Shown here one piece after another: positions 11,859-23,399 of a DNA stretch of 64,000 nucleotides. The translations under genes and the position numbers were made by a program. The stretch comes from Dillenia suffruticosa (taxonomy: Eukaryota > Streptophyta > Magnoliopsida > Dilleniales > Dilleniaceae): assembly GCA_033439265.1 (NCBI GenBank), contig JAVTVX010000012.1:4763001-4827000 (forward strand), given 5' to 3'. Every line of letters starts with the position of its first letter. Within the stretch, counting starts at the first letter, position 1. The notes below the pieces were generated by a model, which did not search any database, had not been told where the DNA came from, and worked only from the letters and a program-made list of their open reading frames with translations.

Positions 11859-14800
11859 TTGGTACAAATGATGAAGTTGGCACGGGAGATCGAGAGAGAA
11901 CTGAGATTTATGGCGGGTGAGACGAGTACAGGTCGCGGACTTTGGCCATCGGGTTCATTCGGAGCAAGCCATTCGGGTGGATCCGGAGCAAATCACTTTC
12001 GCCCCATCCATAAACCCAACCCAAGACTACTTAACCACAATCACCACACTTCATTCCCTAGCCCTAACTTCACCACGACTGATCGAAGCCACCTTCCTTC
12101 ACCACACTTCCCTCTCCCCTCTGCAAATGATCGAATCAACCCCAACCCTTACAACCCTAACTTATCTACAATCAATCGAAACCCACAACCCAACCAACGA
12201 TCACTGATCCCATCGGTTAACAGAGGAACTCGACAACTCTCCCATCACAACTACTTGGAGTTAAAGTCGAAGGGACTCTGCTTCAAATGTCGACAACCGT
12301 ATCATCCTCTGCACAACTGTCCGAACAAAGGATTGCGAGCTTTGATACTGGGTGACGATGAAGAGCCTTCTCTCGGCTGTGAGCTGGAAGTCATGGATGG
12401 ACCCAACGAAGAAGCAACAGGACAGGATCGTGAGGCTCAACTGGCAGTACTCGAGCTACCATTGTTCTCTGTTGGAGGAATCAGTCGGCCAAAGACAATG
12501 AAGATGCCAGGTAACATCGATGGAACTAAACTGATAGTAATGGTAGATAGTGGCGCTAGTCATAACTTCGTGGCTGAGGAGACAGTGCGAAGACTGGGAT
12601 TGAGGGTAGAAGTTACTGATCGTTTCTTTGTGCGGTTGGGTGACGATAGAAGAATGGGGTCATCAGGGGTTTGTCGAGGGTTGAAACTGGACTTAGGAGT
12701 AACCCAAATTATGGTCGACTGTTATGTTTTTCCCTTGGGTGGTGTTGACATAATCCTAGGGGTAGCCTGGCTAGAAACGCTTGGGGAAGTAAGGGTAAAT
12801 TGGCAGAACATGACCATGAAGTTTGTTGCAGAGGGTGCAACCATCTGTCTAGAAGGAGATCCTTCCTTAATAAGGGTTCCGTCCTCACTACACTCCATAA
12901 GAAAATTGGTTGATGTGGATTTCGGGGTCTGGATTTGGGAGATGGCAGTGGATGAGGGCAGCAGTGAAAAAACTCAACAACACCTTACTGATCTCCAACA
13001 GGAGCAGCTATCACATATACTGAGAGGGTATACAGGGGTCTTCGAAACTGGTTCAAAGCTGCCCCCTTCAAGGCCTACGGATCATCACATACCATTAAGG
13101 CCAGAAGTTGGAGCCATTAGTGTACGCCCCTACAGATATGGCTATCGTCAGAAATCAGAGATTGAACGACTGGTCGCTGAAATGCTTGCCGCAAGAGTCA
13201 TCCGACCAAGCTCCAGTCCATTTTCTAGCCCTGTCCTCCTGGTGCGGAAGAAGGACGGCAGCTGGAGGTTCTGTGTTGATTATCGAGAGCTCAACAAGGC
13301 CACCATACCAGATAAGTACCCCATTCCCATGATTTATGAGCTGCTTGATGAGCTAGGAGGAGCTATTTATTTCTCTAAACTTGACCTACAATCTGGATAT
13401 CATCAAATACGTGTGAATGAATCGGATATCTTAAAAACAGCCTTTCGCACACACTCCGGACACTATGAATTCGTTGTGATGCCCTTTGGATTGATGAATG
13501 CCCCGGCAACTTTCCAAGCTACAATGAACGAAATCTTTTGCCCTCATTTACGAAAATTTATCATTGTATTTTTTGATGATATATTAGTCTATAGCAAGAC
13601 TTGGAAGGAACACTTGACCCATTTAGAATGCACCCTAAAGGTTATGGAGGATAACAAATTAGTGGTGAACCGCAAGAAGTGTCATTTTGGATGCCAAGTT
13701 ATAGAATATTTAGGGCATTTGATTTCAGCCAATGGGGTAAGAATGGACCCCATAAAAGTCAAGTGTATCGTGAATTGGCCAAGACCACAATCCACAAAAG
13801 AAGTGCGCAGATTCTTGGGACTTACGGGGTATTATAGGCGGTTTGTGCGTGATTACGGCAAGATAGCAAGACCCCTTACGGATTTGTTAAAAAAGGAGGT
13901 CCAACCACACTTCACTTGGTCTCAAGAAGCTCAAACGGCCTTTGAAACTCTGCAGACAGCAATGGTTAATGCCCCTGTCCTCGCTGTGCCTGATTTCAGC
14001 CAACCATTTGTAGTGGAGTGTGATGCCTCAGGACATGGAGTGGGGGCTGTCTTGATGCAGGGCAGAAGGCCTGTGGCTTATTTCAGTAAAGCCCTATCTG
14101 AAAGATCGTTATCCAAGTCGGCCTATGAAAAGGAGTTGATGGCCCTTGTGCTGGCTGTGCGACATTGGCGGCCCTACTTAATAGGTCGGCATTTTCAAGT
14201 CCGAACTGACCAAAAAAGTCTGCGACACATGCTGGAGCAGCGGATTATCACTCCTGCACAACAAGATTGGATTTCTAAGCTACTTGGCTATGATTTCGAA
14301 GTAGTGTATAAACCGGGAATTTCCAACCGTGCAGCTGATGCGCTGTCCAGGGTGAATGAGGCTGTTTGCAATGCCATTTCATGGCAGCAGTGGGTGGAAT
14401 GGGAGGAGCTTGAGAAGGATATAGCCAAGGATCCCAAACTCTCAAAAATTAAGCAACAATTGGAACAAGACCCAGATGGACAGCCACCCTACTCTCTGAA
14501 AAATGGTAGGCTCTTGTACAAGGATAGGATTGTGATTCCAACAACTTCGAAGTGGATTCCCTTGCTTCTAGCGGAATTTCACGAAACTCCAGGGGCTGGT
14601 CATGCCGGGGCTCTGCGGACCTATCGGAGAATTGCAGCCAATGTTTACTGGCAAGGCATGATGAAGACGGTCTTGAAATTTGTGGCTGTTTGCCTAACTT
14701 GTAAGCAGCATAAGTATGAAGCCAAAGCTCCGGCTGGACTGTTACAACCTCTACCAATTCCGACGATGGTATGGGAAGACATAGCAATGGATTTCATAAA

Positions 14801-15974
14801 TGGGTTGCCACGTTCGCAAGGGATGGACTGCATTTTGGTTGTGGTAGATAGGCTCTCTAAATATGGCCATTTTATAGGGTTAAGACACCCTTTCACCGCC
14901 AAAACAGTGGCTGAATCCTTCATTCGTGAAATAGTTCGGCTGCATGGGGTCTCACGATCAATAGTGAGTGATAGGGATCCCTTATTCCTAAGCAATTTCT
15001 GGGCTGAACTATTTCGCTTACAAGGAACTAAGCTTAAAATGAGTAGCGCTTACCATCCCGAGATAGATGGGCAAACCGAGATCTTAAACAAAGGGTTGGA
15101 GACTTACTTACGGTGCTTCTCTTCAGAGCAACCGAAAGGGTGGGCAAAGTGGCTACCATGGGCAGAGTTTTGTTACAACACTAGCTACCACACCGCTGCT
15201 GGTATGACCCCATTCCAAGTGGTTTATGGCAGACCACCTCCTACAATCCAAAGATTTTTACCGGGGGAAACTATGGTGGAATCAGTGGCAAGGGAGTTGC
15301 TCGATCGAGATGAGATATGGCATCAACTACAATACAACTTAAGAAGAGCTCAACAAAGGATGGTCAAGACAGCAAATGCTCATCGGAGGGAAGTCCATTA
15401 TGATGTTGGGGATAAGGTTCTTTTGAAGCTAAGACCTCATAGACAAACCTCAGTTCGTTGTAGCATTCCTTCTAAATTGGCAGCTCGATATTATGGCCCT
15501 TTTGTGGTTCTTCAGAAGGTTGGGCAGGTAGCTTACAAGCTACAGTTACCTGAAAATGCTAGAATACACCCAATCTTTCATGTTTCCCAACTGAAGAAGG
15601 TTATTGGGGACCATATGGCAGTCACGGAATTGCCAATTTCTCTTGCGACTGACTGCATCCCATGTGAACCTGAAGAACTGCTTGATCAGCGCATAATCAA
15701 AAAGAAAGGAAGGACAATACATCAATTTTTGATCCGCTGGAGAGAAGGTTCAGTGGAAGAAGCAACATGGATGGATCAAGCTGACCTCAAAGTACAGTTC
15801 CCTAGTTTCAGCCTTGAGGACAAGGCTGTAGTTTCAGAAGAGGGCAATGTTATGAATAATGACTCAGCAGGGGACGTGGCTGGTGAATTGGACCCAAGAA
15901 AGCAGGATGCGCTGGCCCCCCAAGTTGTTGCAAGTATACAACCGCCGGAAGAAGAAGGAATGTGTGTATGCTGA
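11859..15974 (+). CDS. Ty3/gypsy gag-pol polyprotein (retroelement)
   Basis: An uninterrupted frame of 1371 codons. In order it shows a short gag part with a CCHC zinc knuckle (about residue 140), an aspartic protease (VDSGASHNFV, about 230), a reverse transcriptase (SPVLLVRKKDGSWR and the FFDDILVYS active site), RNase H (VVECDASGHGVGAVL), an integrase His-Cys zinc site followed by a DDE core (VVVDRLSKYGHF, VSDRDPLF), and a chromodomain-like segment near residues 1280-1340. The frame runs into the right LTR. This is the element's own protein, not a host gene. Confidence 0.93.
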   Translation: MVQMMKLAREIERELRFMAGETSTGRGLWPSGSFGASHSGGSGANHFRPIHKPNPRLLNHNHHTSFPSPNFTTTDRSHLPSPHFPLPSANDRINPNPYNPNLSTINRNPQPNQRSLIPSVNRGTRQLSHHNYLELKSKGLCFKCRQPYHPLHNCPNKGLRALILGDDEEPSLGCELEVMDGPNEEATGQDREAQLAVLELPLFSVGGISRPKTMKMPGNIDGTKLIVMVDSGASHNFVAEETVRRLGLRVEVTDRFFVRLGDDRRMGSSGVCRGLKLDLGVTQIMVDCYVFPLGGVDIILGVAWLETLGEVRVNWQNMTMKFVAEGATICLEGDPSLIRVPSSLHSIRKLVDVDFGVWIWEMAVDEGSSEKTQQHLTDLQQEQLSHILRGYTGVFETGSKLPPSRPTDHHIPLRPEVGAISVRPYRYGYRQKSEIERLVAEMLAARVIRPSSSPFSSPVLLVRKKDGSWRFCVDYRELNKATIPDKYPIPMIYELLDELGGAIYFSKLDLQSGYHQIRVNESDILKTAFRTHSGHYEFVVMPFGLMNAPATFQATMNEIFCPHLRKFIIVFFDDILVYSKTWKEHLTHLECTLKVMEDNKLVVNRKKCHFGCQVIEYLGHLISANGVRMDPIKVKCIVNWPRPQSTKEVRRFLGLTGYYRRFVRDYGKIARPLTDLLKKEVQPHFTWSQEAQTAFETLQTAMVNAPVLAVPDFSQPFVVECDASGHGVGAVLMQGRRPVAYFSKALSERSLSKSAYEKELMALVLAVRHWRPYLIGRHFQVRTDQKSLRHMLEQRIITPAQQDWISKLLGYDFEVVYKPGISNRAADALSRVNEAVCNAISWQQWVEWEELEKDIAKDPKLSKIKQQLEQDPDGQPPYSLKNGRLLYKDRIVIPTTSKWIPLLLAEFHETPGAGHAGALRTYRRIAANVYWQGMMKTVLKFVAVCLTCKQHKYEAKAPAGLLQPLPIPTMVWEDIAMDFINGLPRSQGMDCILVVVDRLSKYGHFIGLRHPFTAKTVAESFIREIVRLHGVSRSIVSDRDPLFLSNFWAELFRLQGTKLKMSSAYHPEIDGQTEILNKGLETYLRCFSSEQPKGWAKWLPWAEFCYNTSYHTAAGMTPFQVVYGRPPPTIQRFLPGETMVESVARELLDRDEIWHQLQYNLRRAQQRMVKTANAHRREVHYDVGDKVLLKLRPHRQTSVRCSIPSKLAARYYGPFVVLQKVGQVAYKLQLPENARIHPIFHVSQLKKVIGDHMAVTELPISLATDCIPCEPEELLDQRIIKKKGRTIHQFLIRWREGSVEEATWMDQADLKVQFPSFSLEDKAVVSEEGNVMNNDSAGDVAGELDPRKQDALAPQVVASIQPPEEEGMCVC

Positions 15975-16245
15975 AGAGAATAACAGCCCAACAGAAGAAT
16001 CTAATGGGTTAGAGGGTGTTAGAGGTGTATAAATGTAAAGGGAGGAAAATGAGAAGGGGGGAAGAAAAATAGTTAATTGTATCGGCTACAAAGCTGGGCA
16101 GTCTTGCATCTTGCAGACTGTATTTCCTTTTTGTAACTTGCTGTTTGAACCATTAATGAAAGAGAGCATCTAATGCTCTGCTCTTTTCTAAGTATCCTTC
16201 CCTGTCTCTACACTCCCGTATAGTTTCTTCACTTAGCGCATAACA
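15848..16245 (+). repeat. Right LTR of the Ty3/gypsy element
   Basis: Begins TGTTATGAATAATGACTCAG, the same sequence that starts the element at 11703, and ends CGCATAACA before the CAAAT target copy. It is about 398 bp long. Confidence 0.85.
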
Positions 16246-16480
16246 CAAATTGTGGAGTTTGCAGAACAAATCTTGTTGCTGTCCTAAATTGCTTTTCATG
16301 GCAACTTATCAACAAGACAATTGAAAGCCTTAGCCAAAATAAAACAGAGAAAATCGCAGAAAAAAGGGTGAAAACAGCCTAATTTCAATCATATGTATCA
16401 TTTACCAACAACACTCAAACTACAATATTGACCAATATAAATACATAATAAATACATTCAATTCTGAATAGAAGTCTCAC

Positions 16481-16674
16481 CTACATCTCTTGATATCTTT
16501 TTGACATGATTTAGCTTGTCCTCAGGCTTCAAGCTGCAATGAACTTCACTGATACCCACAGCATTTATGGTCACCAGTTAACACCATCACACAGAGCTTT
16601 GCCTGATCTTGCAACGTCGCAATGACTTCCAAAACCCCAGAGCGAGGTTTGTCTTCAAAATGAAACAAAGTCAC
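16481..16674 (-). pseudogene. HMA1: HMA1 exon 10: P domain hinge with internal deletion
   Basis: Starts VTLFHFEDKPRSGV and includes VMVLTGDH. About 23 nt that would encode the family segment ESSAWRVA are missing after GDH. The remainder (NAVGISEVHCSLKPEDKL) is recognisable only in another frame. Confidence 0.88.
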
Positions 16675-17024
16675 CTGCATGAAATTGATCAGGCCACAAC
16701 ATTTACTTTCTCGAATTGACATAGCAGGAGCAATTTTCTTACTCATTTTTCCTGCTAATCTCAAATTTCATTTTGTTACAAAATAAATTTTTATTTGCCT
16801 ATTTCCAACCCTTTTGCTTCCCTAGTACTTAAAAAATTTCTCCAACTACTATTGTTATGTTCCTTCAAACAAATACCCACTGGTTATGGATGGCATTCTA
16901 ACCTTAAAAAGTTAAATGGCAGATATAAACGAATACGAAGGTAAATCTTGTTCTGTTGAATTGAGGTTTAATGGGCTGGGTGTCAAAAGTACATGAATTT
17001 AGTAAAAAGGATGAAGAGTATCAC

Positions 17025-18013
17025 CTTTTTGTTAATCGAAAGAGCAGCATGAACCAAGTCACTTCCAAAACGAGATGTGCTCACAGCTTCCTTTATCTTC
17101 TTAGAGTCATCCTCAGATTTACAAAGTGAAGCAATGTACTCAACAGAACCAAGTGATGCTTTCAATGGTTCACCCCTTCCAATTCCTGACTATAAAAGGA
17201 AAAAAAGGTGAATGTGGATTCATTTCACCTTCACCAACAAAACATAAATTCAAGGCAGAGAAGATAGAAATCACTTGTAGCAATTTTATTCAAAATGGTC
17301 TCGCACTTCAATAGTGATCAGCTTGAGGAAGAATTCAATAGATAGAATAATAAATAAATCAAGAGTAGCTACTTAATGGGTGAAACAAAGAAACTATAAA
17401 ACACAAATATATGTAAAATCAACATGATGGTGAGATATTAAAAGTATCAGACTGATCTCCAGCTGTATTGCTCAAGTATGTTAGTATTTGCACTGTTCAA
17501 TCTAATCGCAATAGCATCGAACATATTAGAGATGCAATGACCAATAAAAGTTGCACTTATTAGTCAAACATCTTTCTAGTTTGAGAATAGCAAAACTGCG
17601 GCACATTTATAGTACATCCTCATGATACCAAATAGCAGCATCTAGTTCATCCATATCCAACTTTAGGAAAATCTGTCGGGACCTTTGTGATGCAAAATTG
17701 GCCCCAGCCGATGTGATCTGGTGATTTTACTAACTAGATAGCAATGATGGATCTATACTGAAAGTGGTCCACTAGTTGATACCATTCCCTCTAAATAGTC
17801 AAGATTAGTGACAACAAGTTAACATTTGTAGATAGAAGAAAGCATCACCATCAAATTTCAAGGCTATTATGAACGTGCTGGTCAAACAGTTATCATAACA
17901 CATTTACCTCCATGCTTGTTAGAGTTGCAAGAAGGCCTCTGCCAGGTAAGTACTCAAAACTTTCAACAGAAACAGATGGAAGATCTTTTCCAATGCTGTG
18001 GTCCACAACAGCT
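17025..18013 (-). pseudogene. HMA1: HMA1 exons 8 and 9: nucleotide-binding domain
   Basis: Exon 8 (18013-17908) encodes AVVDHSIGKDLPSVSVESF, then EYLPGRGLLAT. Exon 9 (17189-17025) encodes SGIGRGEPLKASLGSVEYI, then a Lys/Ser-rich linker and HAALSINKK. Both match the HMA1 N domain and are in frame. Confidence 0.9.
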
Positions 18014-18367
18014 CTGGAGAAAGCATAACACGATGATTACTTTAAAAAGAAAATTGTAGGAAAAGCAAGAGAAGAATAAGGCATCATAGATGCAAACTAT
18101 GGTATTGGAACTTGAAACTCATACAATAGCAATGCAGTCAGTTGAGATACTGAAATGGACCACATAAAAGTCCATATCCTGGAAGCACCATTCTTAATGA
18201 GAGTACAGGAAGAAAAGTACAAATGTACAACTCCCCGCTAAATGCCACTATGTTAAATAGCATGCCAACACTAATATGAAAGATATTCATTTGTCAATAT
18301 GAATTATAAAAGAAAAACATAACCAAGATAACAGAAATTGTGAAGGACAATGTTTAAACAACAGCAC

Positions 18368-18609
18368 CTTCCAATAGGATGAGTAGTCCCCTTCTCCATG
18401 GCAGCTGCTACAGCAAGAGCTACTTTTTCACAAGTGGGAATGCAGCAAGAGACAATTCTTGATGTTTTGTCCATGTCGTTATGACCATGAATAGGTTCAA
18501 TTGCCTTACATACAGGCTCCCCAGTAGTCAATGTTCCAGTTTTATCAAATGCAACAGTGTGACAGGCAGCTAAAGCATCTAGAATATGCCCACCTTTCAG
18601 TAATATTCC
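18368..18609 (-). pseudogene. HMA1: HMA1 exon 7: phosphorylation (P) domain start and HP motif
   Basis: Encodes GILLKGGHILDALAACHT, then AFDKTGTLTTG with the invariant Asp of DKTGT, and ends with KGTTHPIGR, the His-Pro nucleotide-binding motif. The exon is in frame and close to the consensus. Donor GTGCTG follows at 18367. Confidence 0.93.
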
Positions 18610-18665
18610 CTGAGAATCATTAGAGTTTGTTATCAAAGCAAGAACAGTTGCAACCTACACAAGAG

Positions 18666-18822
18666 CAAAGTTATTAAACCCGGACCAACCCGCTGGTCGG
18701 ACCGGGTCAAACCTCCACCCGCACAATATACGGATCGGTTCAATAGATGGATCGCTTATGCAATTGACCTAGAAAAATGCAGGTTAACCGGGAAACTGTG
18801 TGACCCACGGGTTTTTAGAGCT

Positions 18823-18857
<35 letters not shown>

Positions 18858-18920
18858 ACTCGGAAGCTGCTGCAACGGCGAGGAAGAAGGGAAGAAGGGA
18901 AGAAGAAGAAGAATATGAAA

Positions 18921-18959
<39 letters not shown>

Positions 18960-19487
18960 AGAATAATAAATAAGTGGTTGGTTTTCCCAAACGCAAAAAA
19001 TATCCTCTGCCAACTGCACTCTACAATCAATGGTCCTCTTCATCCTTTCCTTTTATTCCCATCCATGCCCCTCCACTCCACCTTCTTTTCATTATTTTCT
19101 TTTTCCTTATTTTAATTATTTCTCATTAGTAAATATAAGGTAAAATTCTATACGGTCAAGGAGCAGGGGTAATTTGATCAAAATGCCATAGAGCAAGAGA
19201 TTGGTGAGCGTGCGAAATATAACCATAGAAAAGTGAGTATTGAACTGTTCAATACCCATCAGTTTTCTTCACGCGCCATTGGTTGTCTTTCACGTGGACC
19301 TCCTTTCTTATAAAATATTTAATTAAAATTGGTATTTTACATTTAAAAAATATAATTATATATATTTTAAAATTTTAAAATAATAAAAAAAAATACGCAA
19401 TTGAACCAGTAATCCAACGGTTCAACCGGTTGAATCATAAATTTTAAGATGCATGGGTCAATACGTGAGTCGAGTTTAATAACTATG
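18666..19487. mobile_element. hAT-like MITE, about 820 bp, in an HMA1 intron
   Basis: Flanked by an exact 8-bp target duplication CACAAGAG (18658-18665 and 19488-19495). The terminal inverted repeat is CAAAGTTATTAAAC on the left and CATAGTTATTAAAC on the right (reverse strand). It contains two (GA)n tracts. A related right-end fragment lies at 63556-63677. It sits between HMA1 exons 6 and 7. Confidence 0.85.
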
Positions 19488-20230
19488 CACAAGAGTAATC
19501 TGTGTTATCAATAGGCACTGGGGCGCCTGCCAAGACGAGACCCCAGTGCCACAAAATGCTAGAGGTGCTGCCTAGGCAAGCACCTGAGTGAAGTTTTCTT
19601 TTTTATTTTGTGGCAGTAGACTAATTTGCACTTGTTATAATTTATTGGAAGAGCTAACACGTTTAAGGGTATTTTCGGATTAGAATTAGAAGGACTTAAA
19701 TAAAAAAAAGAAACAGGAGACACATGGAAAGAATAATTGGGAGTTATGATAATTATGATTGTGAGAGTTATGCGATTACAAAATTAATGGTCCATATGAG
19801 AATAATTGGGTTGGGTGGAAGTGCATGGAGATAATGTGGTGCATATGGATGTCTGGAGGAGGACACAGGAATGAGGTCCCAAGTGAGGTAATAAAGGTTC
19901 AGAAAGAAGAGAGAAGAAAGAAGTGAGACGAAACATTGTGATCTTTTAACCTCATTATGCCCTTGGTACAAACTATTGTAGAAATGCAAAATTAGGGTGT
20001 AAAGTCTAAATTTTGAAAAAACAGGATACGGAGTGTTATGAGTAAAATACAAGTCGCAAAGGACCCATAGAGTAATGCCATTGAACTGGTAGCTATTTGT
20101 CTGAAAAGACGACTGCAGACGAATAAGCTATTGTATAGTCAGATACGATCTGGAGGAATGAAAGCTCGTATCAAGCTAAGGAAACTATAGAGTTCAATCA
20201 TTTCCTGAAAGATAATCTAAAAATGAGTAC

Positions 20231-21090
20231 CTTTCGAGCACAAGCACTAATTGCAGTTGCATATGCCAACGGGGCAACAGCTAATGCACATGGTGATGCA
20301 GCGACCATAAGCCCCAAAGCTCTATATACAGATCCTCTGCAAGCTGCATAAATAACTTGTTAATAGAGTATGTACCGTGTACATTCACTAAAGGTCATGC
20401 CGGACAGAACCTGAGCATGATTTAGTATTTAAAATCTCAGAAATGAGTAAAGAAACTTATGATAACTGGCATGATGTGACATACACGCATACACAGACTC
20501 AACACAAAGAGGGGCTATCACCAAAATAGAAACCAGAGAGCATTCAGAATTCACAACAGACAGAAGAAATTACAACACTAAGGAGAAATCAACCAAAAGA
20601 AAAGCAATAAACCTTGTCTAAACGCATTTTAAAAATTCTTGAAGAGGAAAACTAATACTGGCATCCCAAAATGGCCAAAAGTTAGCTTAAGGAATATCAA
20701 ATTCTTACAAAAATTTTTCAGTAACCAAAGAAAGCAAATATTACTTTGAGGAATAATTTCTGTCTCCTTACGGATAGATGGTTCTAAATATTTTCTTCCT
20801 GTTTCAATTATGTGAATATCAATAGATCAATACTAAGAGTTGGATCAGTTTTTCATTTCCCTAAACAAAAAAGGAAAAAAGAAATCATAAGAAAATTTAT
20901 GGGTTTCCTGAGTTTGTTGGTTTGGTATTATTTATTTATTTATTTATTTTTTGAATGTTGCTGTGAAAATCTTTATTTTGTTTAATTTATCAGCATGTAG
21001 AGATTTCACAACTACTTTCAAGTTATAATACTTTTTAAATGAAGAGTCAAGGGTCAGGGTAAAGGTATAAGTTAAAACAAAACAACAGAC

Positions 21091-21144
<54 letters not shown>

Positions 21145-21599
21145 TTTAAAAATGTAAAAGTTTACAGGCTAGTAATCAGTTTAAGATTGCTCACGCATGC
21201 ACACAGAACTTATCATAAAATCCCAAAAACAATTTGCGGTTAAAGCAGTCTTCCTATATGTTAGTATGGAGATGCAGAAACCCCTTAAGCAAGGCAATAT
21301 TATGTCGCTTAAGGCTACATATGTCATCAGCATAGCACAATACAACACATAAAAAGAAATCACATTTTGACGGCATGCATTTAAGGAGGACTTATCCAAA
21401 TACCTGATGTGCTAATGAATGGCCACTTGAAAAGTAATGGCCCAACAAGGGCAACAATAACTGACAGAATTACAACTGCCTTGCTGTAATGCTCACCAAA
21501 TTCGTCCAGCCACCTTTGCAGCCTTGGTTTGTTGAGCCGTGCTTCTTCAGTCAATTGCACAATCCTGCTAAGTGTGGAGTCTTTCCATGTCTTTGTTGC
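20231..21599 (-). pseudogene. HMA1: HMA1 exons 5 and 6: pre-SPC helix and SPC membrane motif
   Basis: Exon 5 (21599-21404) encodes ATKTWKDSTLSRIVQLTEE through FKWPFISTS. Exon 6 (20343-20231) encodes CRGSVYRALGLMVAASP, then CALAVAPLAYATAISACARK. The SPC triad typical of HMA1 (CPC in many other P1B pumps) is intact. Both exons are in frame with good splice sites. Confidence 0.92.
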
Positions 21600-21695
21600 C
21601 TGAATGAACACAGAAATTACTAGTCAGTAGTTAGGAGGGAAAATAACAATGAAATCATTAGTCTTGTTGAGAAATTAATTTTTAATTCCGCCCTT

Positions 21696-23030
21696 TGATA
21701 ATGTGCAAAATGTTATATTTATTTTTGATATCATGGTTTAATTTTGGATTGATTAGTGCCCTAATAAATGTTTTTATGACATTTTTATTTTTAGGAATAA
21801 AAAATTGGAGGTTGGATCAATATGGGTTTAAGGAGGCATTTTTGGAGCTAAATAGTTCAAGATTTCAATTGGGCCTACAAAGGAAAGGAAGAAACCTATA
21901 GAATGGAAACTTTATTTTAGAAATTTTACTTCAAGTAAAATTGTTTAAAGGAGTTACTTGTATCCTATTTTTGAGGGAAAGAATATTTTTGAGATCTAGG
22001 TCAAAAAAGAGAAGACTTCTAATTCTTTTGGGAGCCTCAAGCTTATATATATGCCTCTCCAATGAAGCATTGAAGCATTCACTTTTCTTCCTACAAGGCA
22101 CACAACTTTTTCTTATTCTTAGGTTTTAGGTTTATTTTTTTCCTTTTCTTTTCCTTGAAGAACATTTTTTTCTTTTATTGATTCAAGAACATGATTAATA
22201 TCATGAGTGACTAGTTTCCTTATCCTGATTCAAGGAGAATTTCATTGATTGTCTTCACTGTGAGGTTATGTGCTTCATTTAATTTCTTACCCTTTTAATT
22301 TAAGTACTTGTCGATTCTTGATTTATTTACATAAAAGATTGATATTGGTTAATCTGACAATTTAATTCAATATCAATTTTTTTACTGCATCTAGGATTTC
22401 AGTGATCCGTAATTATCATGAATGAATGGTAAAAGTAACAAATAGGTTATTTATGTTTATGGGTCATTTACTGATATTCATTTTAATCTAAGAAATCGAT
22501 GGAACAAAATCAAATAATTGTACGACTATTCTGGTTATTTGTATTTTGATTTAACTGTTTTCATAGAACTTAATGCTGTCATTATATTGATATGGAACGC
22601 TATCGTGCTCAGTCGATTAATGATAAATTTTGATTGGATGCTGGATTTAGTTAATTACTTTAGGAAAACGTAAGATTTATTACGGCTATCCTAATAAATC
22701 AAGGTTAAATGCTTGAATCGTAAGAGTAATATTTTTAACCAATGATCAGTTAAACAATCGAATGTGTGAACTCTTGGATCAGAGTTTAGTTTATTGAATT
22801 TCTTCTCTAATATTTAGTATTTTTACGTTGTTGATTTATCTTTTAATTTTAGGTTATTAATTTTTTATTTTAGGAATTTATTTTATAAACCCCTTTATTT
22901 TATTTTGGCAATAACTAAGATATTAAGTTAATATAGTTTCCGTGGGATTCGATCTGGTACTGTTATCGCTACAAATTTGTTTGAATTGGGGGAATCAGTA
23001 TTAATTTGAGGGATTCGACAAACCCGTCCA
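21696..23030. mobile_element. Solo LTR (copy A), about 1335 bp
   Basis: Starts TGATAATGTGC and ends CCCGTCCA. It is flanked by the 5-bp direct repeat CCCTT (21691-21695 and 23031-23035). Near the right end it carries GTGGGATTCGA, a phrase common at LTR ends of plant Ty3/gypsy elements. It has no coding region. It sits in the HMA1 intron between exons 4 and 5 and is related to copy B at 26461. Confidence 0.8.
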
Positions 23031-23399
23031 CCCTTCACATGGCACACAAGGCTCTGCTGATTATAGTCTGGACAGCAATCAACATGTGTTCATAATGAGT
23101 CATAATCTTACATGAGCTTACAACCATAGTTTAACAAAACGTCTGAGTCATGTGAGTCAGAAAGGATTCAATTTGAGAAGCCTTATGGCAATAAAGATTC
23201 TTATGTCTTTAACAACTCAAGGAGTAGCAGAGAAGTGCATAAAAGTCTAAATAGAAATACTGATTTTGATAGAGTAAGAATTATGTAAATTCAAAGCATC
23301 AAGAACAATGTTTGCTCCCACTCCAAAGTCAAAGGATTATTAGCAAGAACTGTATAGCATCATAGAGCAAACCCTTGAAGAGAGGGGCACCCCGAAGAA

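Larger units (their letters stand above)
11703..16245 (+). mobile_element. Ty3/gypsy chromovirus-like LTR retrotransposon in an HMA1 intron
   Basis: The element starts TGTTATG and ends CATAACA, with the 5-bp target duplication CAAAT at 11698-11702 and 16246-16250. It lies antisense to HMA1, between exons 10 and 11. The right LTR is about 398 bp (15848-16245) and is preceded by a purine-rich tract. The left end shares only its first 30-odd bases with that LTR, so the end repeats are unequal and the element as a whole is not complete. Between them is a long open gag-pol frame. The pol order protease, RT, RNase H, integrase, then a chromodomain-like tail places it with the chromoviruses. The open frame and exact target duplication suggest a young to moderate age. 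Confidence 0.93.
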
